Positions 12,924 through 24,291 of a stretch of DNA of 64,000 nucleotides are shown piece by piece; the first letter of the stretch is position 1; each line of letters starts with the position of its first letter. The notes below the pieces were generated by a model, which was not told the DNA's origin, did not search any database, and worked only from the letters and a program-made list of their open reading frames with translations. A program made the translations under genes and the position numbers. Origin of the DNA: Providencia heimbachae ATCC 35613 (GTDB lineage: Bacteria > Pseudomonadota > Gammaproteobacteria > Enterobacterales > Enterobacteriaceae); NCBI RefSeq assembly GCF_001655055.1, contig NZ_LXEW01000016.1:1-64000 (forward strand). The letters run 5' to 3'.

Positions 12924-13122
12924 ACTATCTTTGTTTATTACCTACTTTCACCTTGAATGATTAAGTGTATGTCACTCCCCCCTCAATAATTTTTACCCAT
13001 CCCCCTTAATATTGAGTTTAAAGCCTTTTTTGCTGCCATTTTTCAGAGCAAGTTTATATTTCAGGATGCTTATGCCGCTTATACTCTTTTTATCATAATG
13101 AGAAATTAAGCAAGGAAACTTT

Positions 13123-14799
13123 ATGGGTCAGCCGTTACAGTAAGAATCTATTCGTGGCTATTCCTACCTAATTGTTGTCATATTATCTATCATCCAAGGC
13201 ATTGTTATTTATGCCTCAATGGATTATTCCATTCGTGTAACGAGTGAGTTCGGACCTGCCTTTATTTATTTGCCAATGATGCTGGCTATTTATGTTCCTG
13301 CAATCGTGAGTTATTTAATCACTGATGCAAAATCTCTCGCTTTTTATATCAATGTTTTTATTGCCATTGCACTAACCGCATGGGTCACTATATGGAATGC
13401 GTTGGGTATCGAAGATGCTGCCGATGCCAGCCCAGTTGTCGCTTTTGCTACTTTAACTGTTTTATTTTTCTTTTTGTTACCCTGGATGCAAATGCGCCAA
13501 ATAACAGGAACATGGAAGATTGATTACAGTTGTCTGATGGGTTTCTACATTAAAAATACGTTTTTAGGTATTTTAGCGTGTTTTATTGGTGGGTTACCGA
13601 CTGCCATTATCAAATTAGCCAGCTTCCTGTTTGGCATTGTTAATCTAGAATATCTCAGCAATCTACTTGATAGCGAGATGACCTATTGGGTTGGGTTTAC
13701 ACTCGGCTTTAATATTAGCCTTGTTTTTTTACGCTCAGTTCTTGATATTCAACTTGGAAATTTCGCCAGCTATATTGCACGCTTTTTCTTACCGTTACTC
13801 AATATTGTTGGCGCTATATTCTTAGTTGGATTTATCATTTCCTTAGTTTCAGGCATACAATCTGCGGGACTTGGTTCTGGCGTTATGCTTTGGTTCCTCA
13901 CATTAAACATTGTTTTTATTAATTTTGTTTATGGTGATGGCAGCAATCAGTATCAGTTTCGCTCTTGGTTAAATAGTTTTGTCTTGACCAGTATTATATT
14001 GCTTAATGCGTTTTCTGCCTTATCACTGTATGGAATTCTAACCCGAGTACACCAATACAGTTGGAGTATCGGACGTCTTTATGCATTTGCTATTGCACTA
14101 TTCTTAGCATTAATTGTTTTGGCATATACTGTCGCCATACTCCGTAAAAGACAGCGCTGGATGTTATCGTTAGGCTCAATCAATAAAGTGGGGCTTCTTG
14201 GCCTTATCACCCTTATTTTAGTCATCAACAGCCCTATCGCTAATTTTAAGACAATAACCGTTAACAGCATTCTGTCAGGTATTGAGCAAGGTAAAATAAA
14301 AATCGATAGTTCCCTCGCTTATGACTTAAAAAGTTTAGGGGCTCAAGGTAAGGACGCATTCAATAAACTTAGCCAAAACCCAGAATACAAAACATTATTA
14401 GCCACAAGCGCATATTCAGAAGATAAACAAAAACCGCTCAAAGAAGTTTTAATTCAAGCCAAAGGCAGCCCGCAAATACCCGATAGCTGGTTCACTCTCG
14501 GCAATAATAACAGTAACGCATGGTACTGCACATCTAGCTACAACCCTTATGATTGCCTCGGTTTTATGGCCGATGTGAATCAAGATGGAACCGATGAGGT
14601 TGTCATGTGCCATTCATATCCTACAAGTACCTCATTTGAATGCTTTATCTGGCAAGAAACAACAGATAATTGGACATTAGCGGATACACAAGCCAGTTCA
14701 TTTGAAAGCATCGAAAAACGTGATGAACAATGGACTAAACTGCTAGAAGGAAAGTTTAAGTTAATATCAAAAGAATGGTTACAGGTTAGCCCTAATTAG
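13123..14799 (+). pseudogene. DUF4153-like membrane protein gene with in-frame stop at codon 7
   Basis: The natural start appears to be ATG 13123, behind a strong AAGGAAAC site, but its seventh codon is TAA (13141-13143). The same frame then runs open without interruption to 14799. It includes a first hydrophobic helix (about codons 12-32) that would be lost if translation began at the next ATG, 13219, which has no clear ribosome-binding site. From 13219 there are 526 residues: about ten further membrane helices, then a soluble domain of about 150 residues rich in Asn and Trp with a Cys pair region (WYCTSSYNPYDCLG). The architecture resembles DUF4153-type membrane proteins; that assignment is tentative. 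It interrupts the E. coli trxB-cydD order. Options are a recent nonsense mutation, stop readthrough, or a sequencing error. Confidence 0.65.
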
Positions 14800-14844
14800 T
14801 CTCATTCATTAACATCTTAAATGATGGAATAATTCATAAAATGC

Positions 14845-14876
14845 AGATGGCTTAACAATTCTAGGTTAAGCCATCT
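14845..14876. terminator. Intrinsic terminator-like hairpin
   Basis: Perfect 12-bp inverted repeat AGATGGCTTAAC / GTTAAGCCATCT with an eight-base loop, 45 bases after the membrane-protein stop codon, followed by TGTTATCTGTT. It would isolate that gene from cydDC. Confidence 0.65.
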
Positions 14877-15127
14877 TGTTATCTGTTAATAAAAACCTCA
14901 AAATCACTGCCTTCTACATAGCACACAACTTGTACTATCATTCCGCTTTACCTTTATAAAACAATTTAATAACAATCAGTTGAAGATTTAAATAACCTGC
15001 TTTTATTATGTAACATATCGTAAGGAAGCTGCTATGATAGAAGAAAATTCTGTTAGATTTGTCGCTTTAAGAACATAATCTAACTGTACTCAATGACATT
15101 AAAACTACACCTGCAAGCTAAATCATT
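14877..15127. other. cydDC upstream region
   Basis: About 250 bases between the hairpin at 14845-14876 and cydD. It should hold the cydDC promoter. The only other item seen is a possible 14-codon leader ORF at 15034-15078. Confidence 0.4.
15034..15078 (+). CDS. Possible 14-residue leader peptide upstream of cydDC
   Basis: An ATG at 15034 is preceded by AAGGAAG with a six-base spacer, a better ribosome-binding site than many real genes have. It opens 14 codons ending in TAA, 49 bases before cydD. The peptide has no run of one amino acid that would mark an attenuator. It may be a translated leader or chance. Confidence 0.22.
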   Translation: MIEENSVRFVALRT

Positions 15128-16894
15128 ATGGATAAATCAAGACAGACTGAATTGGTACGTTGGTTAAAGCAACACAGTGCCCCAGCGAAACGCTGGCTGC
15201 GAATTTCTATGCTCTTAGGCCTTGTTAATGGCTTATTGATTATTGCTCAAGCTTGGATTTTAGCAGTGATCCTACAAGCGCTAATTATGGAGAATGTTCC
15301 GCGAGAGCAGCTTCTCACTCCCTTTATTATTTTGATTGCCGTTTTTGTTTTCCGAGCATTAATCATTTATGTTCGAGAACGGGTTGGGTTTCGTTGTGGT
15401 CAAGTAGTACGTCAAGAAATCCGCACCATGGTACTTGATAAACTACAGGATTTAGGCCCTGTTTGGGTTAAAGGAAAACCTGCGGGAAGCTGGGCAACCA
15501 TTATTCTTGAACAAATAGAAGATATGCAAGATTACTATTCTCGCTATCTGCCACAAATGTATTTAGCCGGGATCATACCGATTATGATCTTGATTGCCAT
15601 CTTCCCATTCAACTGGGTCGCGGCATTAATTCTCTTTGTCACTGCACCATTGATCCCTATTTTCATGGCCTTAGTGGGCTTAGGTGCCGCGGATGCAAAC
15701 CGCCGTAACTTTATCGCGCTGAGTCGTTTAAGTGGAAGTTTCCTTGATAGGTTACGAGGACTCGATACTTTACGCCTGTTTTTCCGTGAGAAAGCTGAAA
15801 TACAGCAAATTCGTGAATCGACTGAAGACTTTCGCTCAAGAACCATGGAAGTTCTGCGTATGGCATTTTTGTCATCAGCTGTCTTAGAGTTTTTTGCCTC
15901 TATCTCTATTGCTGTTGTGGCCGTTTACTTTGGTTTTTCTTATCTGGGCGAAATTAATTTTGGTAGCTATGGCTTACCTGTTACGTTATTTGCTGGTTTT
16001 CTTGCGCTTATTTTATCCCCTGAATTCTTTCAACCACTACGTGATTTAGGGACTTATTACCACGCAAAAGCGCAAGCCGTAGGCGCAGCTGAAACCTTAG
16101 TGACTTTGCTCAATAGTGAAGGTGAAGAAAAACCTCAGCAAGGGGATCAGGTTTTAAACGGTGAGTCGATTAAAATCGAAGCTAAACAACTCGAAATTTT
16201 CGCGCACGATGGTACCTGTCTTGCAGGTCCTTTAGACTTTAATATTGAGCCTCAGCAACGTATCGCACTTGTCGGCCAAAGTGGCGCAGGTAAAAGTTCA
16301 TTACTCAATCTATTACTTGGCTTTTTGCCTTACAAAGGTTCGGTTAAAGTTAACGGTATTGAATTAAATGCACTGTGTCCTGAAAAATGGCGTGAATTAC
16401 TGGGTTGGGTCGGACAAAATCCGCATTTACCTGAGCAAACGTTAGTTGAAAATATCTGCTTAGGTAAGCCTAATGCCACTGAATCAGAAATTCAGCAAGC
16501 CATGGACAAGGCCTATGTCTCCGAGTTTTTGCCTATGCTACCTGATGGGTTGAATACTCGACTGGGCGATTATGCTGCGAGGTTATCCGTCGGTCAGGCT
16601 CAACGTGTTGCCGTTGCTCGTGTACTTTTAAAGCCATCGCGTTTATTACTTTTAGATGAACCAGCCGCGAGCCTTGATGCACACAGTGAGCAACGCGTTA
16701 TGCAAACGCTTAATCAGCTATCTGAACAACAAACGACACTTCTAGTGACCCACTTGTTGGAAGAAACCATTGATTACGACCAAATATGGGTGATGGCGAA
16801 TGGCCAAATCATTCAACGCGGTGATTACAAACAATTGAGTCAGTCTGAAGGGGCATTTGCCCAATTACTGGCGCATCGTAGTGAGGAGCTTTGA
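15128..16894 (+). CDS. cydD: Heterodimeric ABC exporter CydDC, subunit CydD
   Basis: CydDC exports glutathione/cysteine (recent work also points to haem handling) and is required for assembly of cytochrome bd and periplasmic c-type cytochromes. CydD has 588 residues, as in E. coli. Six membrane helices lie within about residues 20-325. The nucleotide-binding domain shows Walker A GQSGAGKSS near 384, signature LSVGQAQR and Walker B LLLLDEPAASLD. The stop codon lies two bases before the cydC ATG, so the two subunits are cotranslated. Confidence 0.97.
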   Translation: MDKSRQTELVRWLKQHSAPAKRWLRISMLLGLVNGLLIIAQAWILAVILQALIMENVPREQLLTPFIILIAVFVFRALIIYVRERVGFRCGQVVRQEIRTMVLDKLQDLGPVWVKGKPAGSWATIILEQIEDMQDYYSRYLPQMYLAGIIPIMILIAIFPFNWVAALILFVTAPLIPIFMALVGLGAADANRRNFIALSRLSGSFLDRLRGLDTLRLFFREKAEIQQIRESTEDFRSRTMEVLRMAFLSSAVLEFFASISIAVVAVYFGFSYLGEINFGSYGLPVTLFAGFLALILSPEFFQPLRDLGTYYHAKAQAVGAAETLVTLLNSEGEEKPQQGDQVLNGESIKIEAKQLEIFAHDGTCLAGPLDFNIEPQQRIALVGQSGAGKSSLLNLLLGFLPYKGSVKVNGIELNALCPEKWRELLGWVGQNPHLPEQTLVENICLGKPNATESEIQQAMDKAYVSEFLPMLPDGLNTRLGDYAARLSVGQAQRVAVARVLLKPSRLLLLDEPAASLDAHSEQRVMQTLNQLSEQQTTLLVTHLLEETIDYDQIWVMANGQIIQRGDYKQLSQSEGAFAQLLAHRSEEL

Positions 16895-16896
16895 TA

Positions 16897-18639
16897 ATGA
16901 AAGTACTATTACCCTTCTTAGCCCTCTATCGTCGACACTGGTTTTTAATTACCCTTGGGATCATTCTGGCTATTGTCACCTTACTCGCCAGCATTGGGTT
17001 ATTAACGCTTTCCGGCTGGTTTTTAGCGGGTGCGGCGATTGCTGGGTTTCCCGGTATTTACTTCTTTAATTATATGCTGCCGGCAGCCGGCGTTCGAGGC
17101 GCAGCGATTTTCCGTACTGCAGGGCGCTACTCTGAGCGCTTAGTCAGCCACGATGCAACCTTTAAAGTACTCGCGCATTTACGTGTATTTGCTTTTAGTA
17201 AAGTATTACCCCTTTCACCGGGCGGGATTAGTCGCTTTCGCCAAGGGGAACTGCTTAACCGATTAGTTGCTGACGTTGAAACTTTAGATCACCTCTATTT
17301 ACGAGTGTTATCACCGATCCTCACCGCCTTTGCGGTCATTTTTGTTTTGATTTTTGGGTTGAGTTATCTCGATCCTCGCCTCGCATGGGTTCTCGGTGGT
17401 GCCATGCTGTTTTTATTATTCACCATGCCCTGGGTGTTTTACCGTGCTGGAAAACCGATTGGCCGTGAATTAACTGAATTACGAGGCAGTTATCGCGCCA
17501 TATTGACCTCTGCACTGCAAGGGCAAGCGGAATTAACCCTGTTTGGCGCCACGGCTCGTTTTCGTCAAAATTTATCTGACATCGAAGATAAATGGCAAGC
17601 TCGTCAACGACAACAAGCGGGGCTGACGGGGCTATCTCAAGCTATTATTTTACTTGCATCCGGTTTGACTGCCACGGTTTTACTCTGGATGGCGGCGGAA
17701 CATGTCGGTGGGAATACTCAGCCCGGCGCACTGATTGCATTATTTGTGTTCTGCGCCCTCGCCGCTTTTGAAGCATTAGGCCCGGTTGCCGTGGCTTTTC
17801 AGCATATGGGGCAAGTGATCGCTTCTGCGACTCGTGTATCCCAGCTAATGGAAGCCAAACCCGAAGTCACCTTCCCGAGCGACGGCAAGCAAATTTCTCA
17901 GCTAGAAAGTCTTAAAATTGACAATGTCACATTTAGCTATCCTAACCAGCCATTTGCTGTATTAAAAAATGTCTCACTCTCATTAAAAAAGGGGCAACAC
18001 CTTGCATTACTGGGTAAAACAGGGTGTGGGAAATCAACGCTACTTCAGCTGATCACTCGCGCTTGGGATGTGGATCATGGTGCAATTACCATCAATGGTC
18101 AGTCAATTACAGCGTTCAGCGAAGAAGCGCTACGCTCGGTAATGTCCGTTGTCCCTCAAAGGGTGCATGTGTTCAGTGATACATTGCGCAATAACCTTTT
18201 GTTGGCTAATGAATCAGCAACTGATGAGGCCCTTTGTGAAGTATTAGAGCAAGTTGGGTTGGAAAACTTACTTGAAAACAAATTAAAATTGAATGCCTGG
18301 ATGGGGGAAGGTGGTCGCCAATTATCCGGTGGTGAGCAACGTCGATTAGGTATTGCCCGTGCATTGTTGCATAATACACCGCTGGTTTTAATGGATGAAC
18401 CCACTGAAGGCCTAGATGCGCAAACTGAACAGCAAATTCTCACGCTGTTGAAAGACAAATGTGCAGATAAGACACTCATCGTGATTACCCATCGTATGCA
18501 GGGTCTAGAGTACATGGATGAAATATGCGTTATGGATAATGGTGAAATTGTTGAGCAAGGTTCTCATCAAACTTTGTTAGCTGAACAAGGACGCTATTAT
18601 CAATTTCGCCAACGCCACTTATTTCAGCAAGCCCTCTAA
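16897..18639 (+). CDS. cydC: Heterodimeric ABC exporter CydDC, subunit CydC
   Basis: Partner of CydD. The ATG at 16897 follows GAGGAGCTT and aligns with E. coli CydC; the frame extends two codons upstream from a TTG that overlaps cydD and is less likely. Product 580 residues (E. coli 573). The membrane domain has the conserved LLTLSGWFL and [14 protein letters not shown] segments. The ATPase domain has Walker [10 protein letters not shown] near 376, signature LSGGEQRR and Walker [13 protein letters not shown]. aat follows eight bases later, as in E. coli, suggesting a cydDC-aat transcript. Confidence 0.97.
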   Translation: MKVLLPFLALYRRHWFLITLGIILAIVTLLASIGLLTLSGWFLAGAAIAGFPGIYFFNYMLPAAGVRGAAIFRTAGRYSERLVSHDATFKVLAHLRVFAFSKVLPLSPGGISRFRQGELLNRLVADVETLDHLYLRVLSPILTAFAVIFVLIFGLSYLDPRLAWVLGGAMLFLLFTMPWVFYRAGKPIGRELTELRGSYRAILTSALQGQAELTLFGATARFRQNLSDIEDKWQARQRQQAGLTGLSQAIILLASGLTATVLLWMAAEHVGGNTQPGALIALFVFCALAAFEALGPVAVAFQHMGQVIASATRVSQLMEAKPEVTFPSDGKQISQLESLKIDNVTFSYPNQPFAVLKNVSLSLKKGQHLALLGKTGCGKSTLLQLITRAWDVDHGAITINGQSITAFSEEALRSVMSVVPQRVHVFSDTLRNNLLLANESATDEALCEVLEQVGLENLLENKLKLNAWMGEGGRQLSGGEQRRLGIARALLHNTPLVLMDEPTEGLDAQTEQQILTLLKDKCADKTLIVITHRMQGLEYMDEICVMDNGEIVEQGSHQTLLAEQGRYYQFRQRHLFQQAL

Positions 18640-18647
18640 GGCACATC

Positions 18648-19352
18648 ATGTACCAGTTAGATGATGATTCTTACCTATTTCCGCCCGTGTCCGAAGCGAT
18701 GCGGGAGCCTAATGGCTTATTAGCGATTGGCGGCGACCTTTCATCAAAAAGGCTGCAAGCCGCTTACTATGATGGTATCTTTCCGTGGTTTAATCCTGAA
18801 GAGATGCCGTTATGGTGGTCGCCTGATCCTAGAGCCGTCTTAATGGTTGGCGACTTACATATTAGCCGCTCTATGAAAAAATGCTTAAAAAAACAGGTTT
18901 ATCGTATTACCCTTAATCATGCATTTAAAGAGGTGATCGAAGCTTGTTCTATTCGTGAAGAAGGGACATGGATTGTGCCGGAAGTTCGAGCCGGTTATCT
19001 GGCTTTACACAAAGCAGGATTAGCCCATTCAGTTGAAGCTTGGTATGGCGATAAACTGGTCGGCGGTTTGTATGGCGTGAACGTGGGACACCTATTTTGT
19101 GGGGAGTCAATGTTCAGTAGAATGAATGATGCATCCAAATTTGCTTTTATTACATTCTATTTTCATTTTTTGCGCTATAATGGGCAACTTTTTGATTGTC
19201 AGGTACTTAACCACCATACCGCCTCGATGGGCGCGAAAGAAATTCCTCGCTGGGATTTCTTACATATTTTGTATCGGTGGCGAGACAAATCAATTGATTC
19301 GGACTGTTGGTTACCACAAACACTCAGATTGCCACAATCAATTGAAATATAG
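18648..19352 (+). CDS. aat: Leucyl/phenylalanyl-tRNA--protein transferase
   Basis: Aat adds Leu or Phe from charged tRNA to proteins with N-terminal Arg or Lys, making type 2 N-degrons that ClpS delivers to ClpAP; clpA and clpS lie just downstream. The 234 residues match E. coli, with the family motifs [18 protein letters not shown] and FCGESMFSR. It starts eight bases after cydC. Confidence 0.97.
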   Translation: MYQLDDDSYLFPPVSEAMREPNGLLAIGGDLSSKRLQAAYYDGIFPWFNPEEMPLWWSPDPRAVLMVGDLHISRSMKKCLKKQVYRITLNHAFKEVIEACSIREEGTWIVPEVRAGYLALHKAGLAHSVEAWYGDKLVGGLYGVNVGHLFCGESMFSRMNDASKFAFITFYFHFLRYNGQLFDCQVLNHHTASMGAKEIPRWDFLHILYRWRDKSIDSDCWLPQTLRLPQSIEI

Positions 19353-19508
19353 CCATTTTTCAAACAATGAATTTTGGTTTTACAGTAATTTAATGCCTTC
19401 ACTAATGATGAAAAGTCGCTTTAAAATGCGACACTTCTTTACTTAGTGCGGGTTTTTGGGCATTATCATGCCCGTTAAAAATCACGGTTATGAGACTTAG
19501 AGGATTAG

Positions 19509-19727
<219 letters not shown>

Positions 19728-19754
19728 TTAATTCGTCAGGCAAGGCCTGACATT

Positions 19755-19793
19755 ACCACAGGTGATGTGCACAAAGTACAACACACCTGTGGT
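19755..19793. terminator. Bidirectional terminator between infA and clpA
   Basis: Perfect 10-bp stem ACCACAGGTG / CACCTGTGGT with a 19-base loop between the convergent genes. The plus-strand tail is TCATTTG, so termination there is imperfect. Confidence 0.55.
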
Positions 19794-19800
19794 TCATTTG

Positions 19801-22086
19801 TCAGAATACCGCATCCTCCGGAGAGGCCTTGTGTACGCTACTGAAATTATATGTCAGTGTGTTACTTTTTTCATCAAGCCCGATACTTACAGAGCCACCA
19901 TTAGTTAACGAACCAAATAGTAACTCATTTGCTAATGGTTTCTTCAGGTTATCCTGAATAATGCGCGCCATAGGTCGGGCTCCCATTGCTTTATCGTAAC
20001 CTTTCTCACACAACCAACGGCGAGCCTCTTTGCTCACTTCAATCGATACCCCTTTCTCATCCAACTGGGCTTGTAATTCAACAATGAATTTATCAACCAC
20101 TTGCGTAATGATTTCAGGTGTTAATGAATTGAACCAAATAATGCCGTCGAGACGGTTGCGGAATTCAGGTGAAAAAGTTTTTTTGATTTCAGCCATCGCA
20201 TCAGTACTGTTGTCTTGATCGGCGAAACCTATTGCACGACGATGTGTTTCTTGCACGCCTGCGTTAGTAGTCATCACGACAACCACATTACGAAAATCCG
20301 CTTTACGCCCGTTATTGTCGGTTAATGTGCCGTGATCCATTACTTGCAGTAAGATGTTGAACACATCAGGGTGCGCTTTTTCTATTTCATCTAATAAAAC
20401 AACTGAATGCGGATGTTTAATCACTGCATCGGTGAGTAACCCACCTTGGTCGAAACCAACATAGCCTGGCGGCGCACCAATTAAGCGGCTCACCGTATGA
20501 CGTTCCATATACTCTGACATATCAAAACGCAGTAATTTGATATCCAGCGCTTTTGCCAACTGTACCGTCACCTCGGTTTTACCCACCCCCGTTGGCCCAG
20601 CAAACAGAAATGAGCCGACAGGCTTGTGTTCCAATCCTAGTCCAGCACGATTCATTTTAATCGCTTCTGACAGCGCTTCGATGGCATTATCTTGCCCGAA
20701 GACTAGCATCTTCAAACGTGAATCAAGGGTTCTTAGCTTGTCTTTATCACTCGACGATACTGTTTTTTCAGGAATACGGGCAATCCGGGCAACCACTGTT
20801 TCAATTTCAGGTACGCCAATGGTTTTCTTACGTTTGCTTGGGGCGATTAAACGGGTGCTTGCCCCTGCTTCATCGATGACATCAATGGCCTTATCTGGAA
20901 GATGTCTATCTGTAATGTATTTAATCGACAAATCTACCGCCGCCTGGATTGCTTTCGCGGTGTAGCGCACATCATGGTGAGCTTCATATTTCGGTTTTAA
21001 TCCGCTAATAATACGGACGGTTTCTTCCGGTGTTGGTTCAACAATATCAATTTTTTGGAAGCGGCGTGCAAGCGCTCTGTCTTTTTCAAAAATATTGCTG
21101 AATTCTTGGTAGGTTGTTGAACCAATAACCCGAATACGCCCACCCGATAATAGAGGTTTGATTAAGTTTGCTGCATCAACCTGACCACCCGATGCGGCAC
21201 CAGCACCAATAATGGTATGAATTTCATCAATAAATAAAATACTTTTTGGATCTTTTTCGAGCATTTTAAGCAGCGCTTTAAAACGCTTCTCGAAATCACC
21301 ACGATATTTCGTACCCGCAAGGAGTGAACCGATATCTAATGAATAGAGGGTGCAGCCTTTCATCACTTCAGGCACATCATCTTGTTCAATACGCCATGCC
21401 AAACCTTCAGCAATGGCGGTTTTACCCACGCCTGATTCTCCCACTAAAAGTGGATTATTTTTGCGGCGACGGCAAAGGACTTGGATAGTTCTTTCTAATT
21501 CGGCCTGACGTCCCACCAGCGGGTCGATATGACCTTTCTTAGCCTGTTGGTTTAGATTGGACGTAAAGTTGTCCATATGGTCTTCTGAGAGCGGTTGCTC
21601 TTCATTTGGTAAGCTATTATCAGGTAGATCTTGCTCTGACGATTGAGACTCTTCGCCTTTGACTGTTCCATGAGAGATATAATTGACAACATCTAACCGG
21701 CTCACATCGTGTTTACGGAGTAAGTATGCCGCTTGAGATTCTTGCTCACTGAAAATAGCCACAAGCACATTCGCACCGGTGACTTCGTTACGGCCTGATG
21801 ATTGAACATGGAAAACCGCTCTTTGTAATACACGCTGGAAACTCAATGTAGGCTGAGTTTCTCGGTTATCATTTTCAGGTAACAATGGTGTAGTTTGCGC
21901 GATGAAGTGTTCCAGTTCTTGTCTAAGCGCGACAAGATCAACCTTACAAGCATCTAATGCTTCACGTGCAGAGATATTACTCAATAGCGCCAGCAATAGG
22001 TGCTCTACAGTCATAAATTCATGTCGACTGTCTTTCGCTTTGGTAAAAGCTACGTTTAGACTAAGCTCCAGTTCTTGATTGAGCAT
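19801..22086 (-). CDS. clpA: ATP-dependent Clp protease ATP-binding subunit ClpA
   Basis: ClpA is the Hsp100 unfoldase that feeds substrates into ClpP, including N-end-rule substrates handed over by ClpS. The ATG at 22086 lies five bases after GGAGG and aligns with E. coli MLNQELEL; a GTG two codons upstream is discounted. Product 761 residues (E. coli 758). Seen: the Clp-N double repeat (1-140), AAA1 Walker A GESGVGKT near 214, and AAA2 Walker [10 protein letters not shown] near 495. The IGL-type ClpP-binding loop region lies in the D2 domain. clpS lies 31 bases upstream in the same operon. Confidence 0.97.
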   Translation of the reverse strand: MLNQELELSLNVAFTKAKDSRHEFMTVEHLLLALLSNISAREALDACKVDLVALRQELEHFIAQTTPLLPENDNRETQPTLSFQRVLQRAVFHVQSSGRNEVTGANVLVAIFSEQESQAAYLLRKHDVSRLDVVNYISHGTVKGEESQSSEQDLPDNSLPNEEQPLSEDHMDNFTSNLNQQAKKGHIDPLVGRQAELERTIQVLCRRRKNNPLLVGESGVGKTAIAEGLAWRIEQDDVPEVMKGCTLYSLDIGSLLAGTKYRGDFEKRFKALLKMLEKDPKSILFIDEIHTIIGAGAASGGQVDAANLIKPLLSGGRIRVIGSTTYQEFSNIFEKDRALARRFQKIDIVEPTPEETVRIISGLKPKYEAHHDVRYTAKAIQAAVDLSIKYITDRHLPDKAIDVIDEAGASTRLIAPSKRKKTIGVPEIETVVARIARIPEKTVSSSDKDKLRTLDSRLKMLVFGQDNAIEALSEAIKMNRAGLGLEHKPVGSFLFAGPTGVGKTEVTVQLAKALDIKLLRFDMSEYMERHTVSRLIGAPPGYVGFDQGGLLTDAVIKHPHSVVLLDEIEKAHPDVFNILLQVMDHGTLTDNNGRKADFRNVVVVMTTNAGVQETHRRAIGFADQDNSTDAMAEIKKTFSPEFRNRLDGIIWFNSLTPEIITQVVDKFIVELQAQLDEKGVSIEVSKEARRWLCEKGYDKAMGARPMARIIQDNLKKPLANELLFGSLTNGGSVSIGLDEKSNTLTYNFSSVHKASPEDAVF

Positions 22087-22117
22087 AAGCACCTCCCAAA
22101 ATTGATATTAAGCCGGA

Positions 22118-22438
22118 TCAGACTTTTTCTATAGTGCACAGCAAAGGGTACTCATTTTCTCGTGCAAATGTATTCACTTGCGCCGCTTTTGTTTCAGCAA
22201 CCTCGGCTGTAAAAACACCACAAACTCCCTTTCCTTGAAAATGTACATCTAACATTATCTGTGTAGCGCGTTCTTCATCAAAAGAAAAGTATTTTTGTAA
22301 CACTTCGACAACAAATTCCATCGGAGTGTAATCGTCATTATTTAATAGTACCTGATACATCGATGGCGGTTGCAGCGTTTGCTCAACTTCATCCTTAAAA
22401 ACGACATCTGTTTTAAATGTGCCAAAAAAATCACTCAT
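22118..22438 (-). CDS. clpS: ClpS adaptor (N-recognin)
   Basis: ClpS binds proteins with N-terminal Leu, Phe, Tyr or Trp and delivers them to ClpAP. The 106 residues equal E. coli ClpS. The substrate pocket segment [17 protein letters not shown] and the [13 protein letters not shown] segment, with the conserved His, are intact. Together with aat this gives a complete bacterial N-end-rule pathway within 4 kb. Confidence 0.97.
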   Translation of the reverse strand: MSDFFGTFKTDVVFKDEVEQTLQPPSMYQVLLNNDDYTPMEFVVEVLQKYFSFDEERATQIMLDVHFQGKGVCGVFTAEVAETKAAQVNTFARENEYPLLCTIEKV

Positions 22439-22825
22439 TACTTTCTTGCTCAGTCTGCTTGCTCAGTGTTTAACTTCAATTTAAGCATAGTCTTTATTAT
22501 CAATGATTTCTATCAATCAAATAAATCGCTAATAAAGCCTAAGCCAATAGATTTAGTGACTGCTTGATTTAGTAAGCGATAGTGTATCATGCCAGTAAAC
22601 GCAACTCATCTGCCTAACAATCTGTGAGCTATATCAAATATCATATAGGTTAACATTTGAAGCCCATCGAATTATTAACACTTTTTTAGAATTACGTAAA
22701 CTCACCACTTGACCTGAGAATGCAATTAACTACAGTATGTTTTACGACCAATTATTATTGGTATTTATACTTAGTGATTGCGTATATTTTAGACATTTCT
22801 AGCAATAATATTTAAAGGATAAAAT
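22439..22825. other. Divergent clpS/cspD control region
   Basis: About 387 AT-rich bases carrying the clpSA and cspD promoters. Nothing else recognisable was seen. Confidence 0.5.
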
Positions 22826-23077
22826 ATGGAGACAGGTATCGTTAAGTGGTTCAACAACGCAAAAGGTTTTGGTTTTATTTGCCCTGCCGATGGTGGTGAG
22901 GATATTTTCGCACATTATTCCTGTATCCAAATGGAGGGTTACAGGACACTAAAAGCAGGTCAAAAAGTTAGCTTTAGCATTAATATTGGCCCTAAAGGAA
23001 ACCATGCAGATCTTATTGTATTAGTCGAGGATAGTACAGAAGATGTCCAAAAAAGTGATGCTGAATTAAATCAATAG
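22826..23077 (+). CDS. cspD: Cold-shock-like protein CspD
   Basis: CspD is a stationary-phase, single-stranded DNA/RNA-binding inhibitor of replication. The cold-shock domain spans residues 1-70 with RNP1 KGFGFI and RNP2 DIFAHY. The [13 protein letters not shown] and GPKGNHA segments favour CspD over CspA-type proteins. The product has 83 residues (E. coli 74), with an acidic C-terminal extension. The ATG follows AAAGGATAAAAT. Position opposite clpS is the E. coli arrangement. Confidence 0.95.
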   Translation: METGIVKWFNNAKGFGFICPADGGEDIFAHYSCIQMEGYRTLKAGQKVSFSINIGPKGNHADLIVLVEDSTEDVQKSDAELNQ

Positions 23078-23160
23078 CCTAGTGTAATAGAGCACAGTTA
23101 ATTATTTTTATCATATTGATAATCATCATAATTAACTGTGACTATTTTTATAATTTCATC

Positions 23161-24105
23161 TTATTTTTTAGGTGTCTTACCGGCAGTCTGTAAGTGAGAC
23201 ATATCGCCATACAATGAGGTTAATAAATTAAATTGTGCCTCATCATAAAACTGACAAGTCCCCTCGCCGAATTCTTTAGCAACCTCGATCATAAATTTCA
23301 CGGTAGCCGCGATATCTATCTCATGGCTTGCCCCTGTCGAACAGCCAGGCACTACCGTTTCAGTGCAAATCGCAACGCCGACTACCGGTACAGAGGTAGA
23401 AACGGAAGGTTGTAAGATACTATTAATATGATGAAGGCCATTACCATATGGCGTGATATCTTGAACCGATAATGGAAATGTCACCGCTTTTTGGCCACTG
23501 CTCCATTCCATTAAACGAATTAAATCTTCAGAAACCGGCAATATATAGCCACCTTTTACCGTCGGTGACAATGCATAACCTTTATGATTTAGCAGCCGAT
23601 TTCCTTTGGTTGTGTCTACGGATAAAATTGCATCCGCTTCCATAATGGCTTCATGTTCATTCATGGTCGCATCTTCAAGTGGCGAATCCATAAAATCAAC
23701 AGGCGTATGAGGACGAGTAGGTGCTGTTGGGCAAATATGGGTTGTAATAACCACATCCCCTGACAGTAAATCGCCTTTCTCTCTCATTTGAGCTAATTTA
23801 AGTGCGGCAGTAATTGCGGCTATCGCACCATCAGCATCGGAAACGACACCAATACGGGAGGGCCTTGCACCAATTCCACCTAACCGGCCGATAATACCGA
23901 GTGTTGGTGCTTCTTTACCTTGTGATTTACCCTTTGAGCCAGGGATCACGATACGGACAAAATCACTTTGCCCTTTATTATCTTTTACGGTTTTGGATGA
24001 GGCATGAATTCCTGGGAAAGTCTTAAATAATGCAATAACATCTTCCCCCTTAACATTTGCGCAATCGATTAACTCGTAAACGCAAAGGGTTTGCTTTAGA
24101 CTCAT
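23161..24105 (-). CDS. DUF1177 family protein
   Basis: Residues align along their whole length with DUF1177 proteins as I recall them: RLGGIGARPSRIGVVSDADGA near 78-100, VVITTHICPTAPTRPHTPVDFMDSP, and ILSVDTTKGNR. The QDITPYGNG and PGCSTGASHEIDIA segments also match. No enzymatic activity is known to me for the family; conserved Asp, His and Cys residues suggest a metal-dependent hydrolase but this is inference. The ATG at 24105 follows AAAGGAAG, giving 314 residues; the frame runs 13 codons upstream without a better site. It is the last gene of a four-gene unit (permease, amidohydrolase, IclR regulator, DUF1177), after a 186-base gap that may hold a second promoter. Confidence 0.8.
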   Translation of the reverse strand: MSLKQTLCVYELIDCANVKGEDVIALFKTFPGIHASSKTVKDNKGQSDFVRIVIPGSKGKSQGKEAPTLGIIGRLGGIGARPSRIGVVSDADGAIAAITAALKLAQMREKGDLLSGDVVITTHICPTAPTRPHTPVDFMDSPLEDATMNEHEAIMEADAILSVDTTKGNRLLNHKGYALSPTVKGGYILPVSEDLIRLMEWSSGQKAVTFPLSVQDITPYGNGLHHINSILQPSVSTSVPVVGVAICTETVVPGCSTGASHEIDIAATVKFMIEVAKEFGEGTCQFYDEAQFNLLTSLYGDMSHLQTAGKTPKK

Positions 24106-24291
24106 TGTACTTCCTTTAACTCTAATTATTTTTTTAGATAGCATTGGGCTACTCAGGTTTTGTTCTAAATAAAAACCCTTTCGCCCGAATAACCTTTAAC
24201 TTCACATCATTAAAGGCTATTTTTCCTGGTGAAGGCGTATTCACGCACTTGAAATTTTATATTAATTATATTGACTACTTGAACTACACAA

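Noticed and set aside
23161-24105. Annotation as cyanuric acid amidohydrolase / barbiturase
   Set aside because: The context (ring-nitrogen permease, amidohydrolase) invites it, but conserved segments fit DUF1177 and lack the three-fold Ser-Lys repeat layout of the AtzD family.
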